From the NCBI GenBank assembly GCA_905221605.1, contig CAJNDS010000036.1, positions 716,668-780,667 on the forward strand: a DNA stretch of 64,000 bases, given 5' to 3'. The notes under the pieces were generated by a model that had not been told where the DNA came from, did not search any database, and saw only the letters and a program-made list of their open reading frames with translations. The translations under genes were made by a program, and so were the position numbers. Within the stretch, counting starts at the first letter, position 1, and every line of letters starts with the position of its first letter. This document shows, one piece after another, positions 61,601-64,000 of this stretch. This stretch comes from Symbiodinium natans (taxonomy: Eukaryota > Sar > Dinophyceae > Suessiales > Symbiodiniaceae).

Positions 61601-64000
61601 ACCCTAAACCCCAAACCCGCCTAAACCTCAAACCCTAAACTCTAAGAACATGAATCCCGCATTGCTGAGAGTTTCGGGTTTAGGGGTTAGGGTTTAACCT
61701 CTAAACCGGCCTAGACCCTGAACCCTAAACCATGTACCTGGTTCTTCATCTGGAAAATTTTAACCTTACTCGAATCGGTGAAATGGTTGGAATAAGTGAC
61801 ATGTTGACATGTATATACGTAAATGTCAATATTCAAGCAATGGAATTACAAGCAACAGCGAATGAGATTTTGGATGGTTTTAAACTCACTAGAGATTGTT
61901 CACTAAGTGCACAGCAAGTTGGTGCACGTTTTGATTCCATGGCCAATGCAGTTGATATGTTCTGAATGGGATATCAACTCTAGGACTAGAATTTGCACAA
62001 GTAAACCAAACCCAAAACCCTAGGCCCCCAACCCAAACAGGCCCCTGCCCCCAGATCAACAACTTTCTAGTCTCAATCAGGGAACTAGGGCAACAGGTGG
62101 CATCCCTGCATATATATATATATACATACATACATACATAAAAGATATATGTATATACATGTATATATATGTATGCATGACCCATTGAGGGATATGCAGG
62201 GACCCTAATTTCCACATTTCCTTTTCCGAACTAACAAGTAAACCAAAACCCCTACACCTCTAAACTTCTAAAACTACACCCAAAACCCCTGAGCCCCTAA
62301 AGCTCTTAACCTCCCAACCCTAACCCTTAAACCCCGAAACCCTAAGCTCTTGAACCACTACCGCCCCCCCCCCCCCCCCCAACCAACCAAAACAAAAAAA
62401 GAAAGCCTCAAAAACCCTAAACCCTACACCCTAAACCCTACACAGGACCCTCCCGAGCGCGCCTTTCACTGTCTTGGTCAGCATGGCGACGCCTCGCTGG
62501 CAGCGTGAGTCTTCGGGGTTGCCAAAGCAGGTGACCTAAAGGCCCTCCAAACCCAAAACCCTAAGCCCTAAACCCAAAGCCTAAACCCCAAACCCTCAAC
62601 CCAAAACCCTAAGCCCCTAAACCCTAACCCTCAACCCTAAAGATATCCTAGGCGCGAGGGTGCGCGTTGAAGTACAGGACCATCTGCAAGAACTGGAAGT
62701 ACATGAGCACGTAGGAGGCCACGCGGTGCCTCTCCAGCCAGCCCACTTCGTCATGGATGACCGTCTTCACCTGGTGTGTAGGGTTTGAGGGTTTGGGGTT
62801 TGGGGCTTAGGGTTGAGGGTTGAGGGTTTAGGATTTAGGGTTGAGGCTTTAGGGTTTAGGGTTTCGGGTTTGGGGAGTTTGGGGTTCAGGGTTCAGGGAG
62901 GGTTGGGCATGATCCTCTGCTGTAGCGGACGGGGGTCAGAAGGTTACTGCGACCATAGGCGCATGAAGGGATTTGGGAACCCTTGCACTCTCAAAGCCTT
63001 GAACCCTTGAACCCTTAGCCCCGAAGTCTTAAACCCTAAACCCTTAGACCCTTGAACCCTTAACCCGAAACTCTTCATCTCTAAACCCTGCGCCTTGAAG
63101 ACCCTAAACCCTAAACCCTAAACCCTAAGCCCTCCGCCTTGAAGTACTCCTGCATGTTGTGGTTCATGTGCGCTTCATCCACGCCATCGGAGCCGATGAA
63201 CGTCTCCAACCTGAGGTTGGCCGCTGGAAGCCCCCTCAACCCTAAACCCTAAACCCTAAACCCTAAACCCTAAACCTACTTGAAGGATCAGGGGACTTCA
63301 GTGTGGTTGTAAGTAAGGAAACTATACTTATAGTTGCTTATAAGCTCAATTCAGGTACTTATAACCCTACTTACCGAAGACGTGCCCTTGGCGGTTTAGG
63401 GTTTAGGGTTTGGGGTTTAGGGTTTAGGGTTTGGGGTTTAGGGTTTGGGGTTTGGGGTTTGGGGTTTGGGGTTTGGGGTTTGGGGATTTGGGATTTGGGG
63501 TTTGGGGTTTGAGGTTTGGGGTTTGGGGTTTGGGGTTTGGGGTTTGGGGTTTTGGGGTTTGGGGTTTGGGGTTTGGGGTTTGGGGTTTGGGGTTTTGGGG
63601 TTTTGGGGTTTGGGGTTTGGGGTTTGGGTTTTGGGGTTTGGGGTTGGGGTTTGGGGTTAATACAATCCTCTTCAACCCAATTACAGGCAAACATAAAATA
63701 TCCCAAGAACTTACCCAGACCCTCAACCCTACACCCTAAACCCTAAACCCTAAACCCCAAACCTGAACCCAGCAACAAGAGGTCGAACTCGTGAGACATC
63801 AGCAGCTGCTGACTCCAGGAGATCAAGAGGATCGTCGGGTACACGAGCAGCAGGATGCGCGAGAAGATCTCGTAGCCTCTTTTTTTAAATTAGGGTTTAG
63901 GGTTTAGGTTTAGGGTTTAGGGTTTAGGGTTTTGGGTTTAGGGTTTAGGGTTTAGGGTGAAGGGGGCTGAAGGGGTTTAGGGCTTAGGGCCTAAGGGCTG
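55659..64000 (-). CDS. polycystin (PKD2-type) cation channel, 5' part outside window
   Basis: Exons 5' to 3': 63777-63876, 63138-63210, 62654-62770, 62463-62535, 61251-61341, 60669-60723, 59799-59853, 57725-57837, about 57480-57537, 57237-57324 and probably 55659-55694. Phases join for the first eight. Order of parts: a TM segment (IFSRILLLVYPTILLISW); S3-S4 region (VASYVLMYFQFLQMVLYF); S4-S5 linker (RGVAMLTKTVKGAL); S5 (HFFLVFTILFLMLAFMAHF); pore loop (SSFGMSCETQVRMLFGEF); S6 (MLIVFFTLLNFFLAIVVDAF); then a charged tail (KLKHPGRKRFIRWLEEALDA). This matches the PKD2 pattern NPRL..T.TL...HFF...FG and LLN.FLAI. Family members form tetrameric non-selective cation channels in ciliary or endomembranes; that role here is inferred. 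By my reading seven of nine resolved introns use GC donors. The 57.5/57.3 kb junction is unresolved. Confidence 0.85.
56056..56275. mobile_element. dispersed ~90-bp repeat next to a MITE
   Basis: 56056-56142 (AGGGTTTATAATCCTTGCAG, AAAGGACACC, CTCACCAAT, AAGGAACCTTA) recurs at 59236-59327. It adjoins a MITE copy at 56148-56275 with ends TACTTGGAGGTTCATGG and CCATGAAAGTCCAAGT. Confidence 0.75.
56280..57230. other. mostly unique intron or 3' DNA
   Basis: Non-repetitive DNA with TTTAGGG at 56348-56405 and 56848-56922 and CCCTAAA at 56940-56970 and 57188-57215. No gene recognised. Confidence 0.4.
57892..57995. mobile_element. MITE of the GGGATGTTCCCCC family
   Basis: Ends GGGATGTTCCCCCCTGATGC and GTATCAGGGGGAACATCCC; interior TAGGGAATATACTAGGGGTA. 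It lies 55 bp from the 3' splice site of polycystin exon 57725-57837. Confidence 0.8.
58312..58455. mobile_element. inverted-repeat element with a CCCTAAA array in its loop
   Basis: GGGTCCATGTACC and ATACTTGGGCC on the left are matched by GGCCCAAGTAT and GGTACATGGACTC on the right. 58350-58402 between them is CCCTAAA. Confidence 0.8.
58500..59160. repeat. TATACTATTATAC AT-rich minisatellite
   Basis: About 660 bp of degenerate 5-10-bp units (ACTATTATA, ACGATTATA). The open frames here are low-complexity Tyr/Ile-rich artefacts. Confidence 0.95.
59570..60135. repeat. TTTAGGG-type blocks and a poly-C run
   Basis: TTTAGGG at 59573-59660, 59870-59925 and 59940-60116; poly-C at 60117-60134. Polycystin exon 59799-59853 lies between them. 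Confidence 0.85.
60735..61100. repeat. TTTAGGG array with TGTAGGG and CTCAGGG variants
   Basis: Array at 60735-60975, then a GGGCTCA block at 61018-61092. Confidence 0.9.
61732..61965 (+). CDS. small AT-rich ORF inside a polycystin intron
   Basis: A 77-codon plus-strand frame from ATG to TGA with protein-like composition (for example MELQATANEILDGFKLT and LSAQQVGARFDSMANAVDMF). It lies opposite to the host gene in the intron between exons 62463 and 61341. Base composition is much more AT-rich than the neighbouring exons. No family recognised; possibly a piece of a mobile element. Confidence 0.25.
   Translation: MYLVLHLENFNLTRIGEMVGISDMLTCIYVNVNIQAMELQATANEILDGFKLTRDCSLSAQQVGARFDSMANAVDMF
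62105..62180. repeat. TATA/CATA microsatellite
   Basis: (TA)n, (CATA)n and (TATG)n runs in a polycystin intron. Confidence 0.9.
63390..63657. repeat. TTTGGGG array
   Basis: About 35 units almost purely TTTGGGG after a few TTTAGGG units. The long open frames on both strands (GLGFGVW and PKPQTPN repeats) come from the heptamer itself. Confidence 0.97.
63885..64000. repeat. TTTAGGG array at the right edge
   Basis: TTTAGGG units start about ten bases upstream (minus sense) of the 3' splice site of polycystin exon 63777-63876 and continue to near the window end. Confidence 0.9.

Noticed and set aside
63371-63746. Open frames on both strands encoding GLGFGVW or PKPQTPN repeats
   Set aside because: They are translations of the TTTGGGG heptamer array; seven-base units give long stop-free frames without coding meaning.
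1-64000. True chromosome end
   Set aside because: TTTAGGG arrays occur in both orientations throughout, interrupted by exons; none forms a terminal array at a window edge.

Overview
The window looks like a protist nuclear genome, most likely a dinoflagellate. Four signs support this. The interstitial repeats are almost all TTTAGGG/CCCTAAA, the telomere type of alveolates and plants. Coding DNA is split into very short GC-rich exons (21-120 nt, apart from two 3' exons of 209 and 360 nt) separated by introns of roughly 0.25-10 kb. Most introns appear to start with GC, some with GA and few with GT. Every gene I could assemble with confidence lies on the minus strand in tandem. GC/GA donors and unidirectional gene blocks are known dinoflagellate traits; the species assignment is inference. 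No rRNA, tRNA or CRISPR array was seen.

Layout, left to right. 0-3.6 kb: probable exons of a plus-strand gene ending at 3,620. 3.9-12.1 kb: minus-strand gene for a repetitive Ala/Glu-rich protein (14 exons, all reading phases join). 13.0-22.9 kb: a complete minus-strand gene of nine exons encoding a 148-residue, four-EF-hand calmodulin-like protein. 24.8-51.5 kb: minus-strand gene for the membrane domain of an ABC transporter of the ABCD (peroxisomal/SbmA-like) type; no ATPase domain was found. 53.45-53.83 kb: last two exons of a minus-strand gene of unknown function. 55.7-64.0 kb: minus-strand polycystin (PKD2-type) cation channel whose 5' part lies beyond the right edge.

The introns carry the unusual content. 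Almost every one holds telomere-like arrays, and in most introns the RNA would read TTTAGGG after the donor and CCCTAAA before the acceptor, so each intron carries complementary arrays able to fold back. Several arrays sit between 14-40 bp direct duplications of unique sequence, including duplicated exon ends, which looks like insertion with target duplication or break repair. MITE-like inverted-repeat families are scattered throughout.

The 9.6-kb intron of the ABC gene (34,478-44,047) holds a composite satellite island: a purine-rich ~900-bp repeat, a 55-bp repeat, a 31-bp repeat, AATTAATT palindromes and eight GGCCAAATTTTGCC hairpins, with a 100-N assembly gap.

Exon borders were placed by eye from reading frame and AG acceptors. 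They are hypotheses that transcript data would test.
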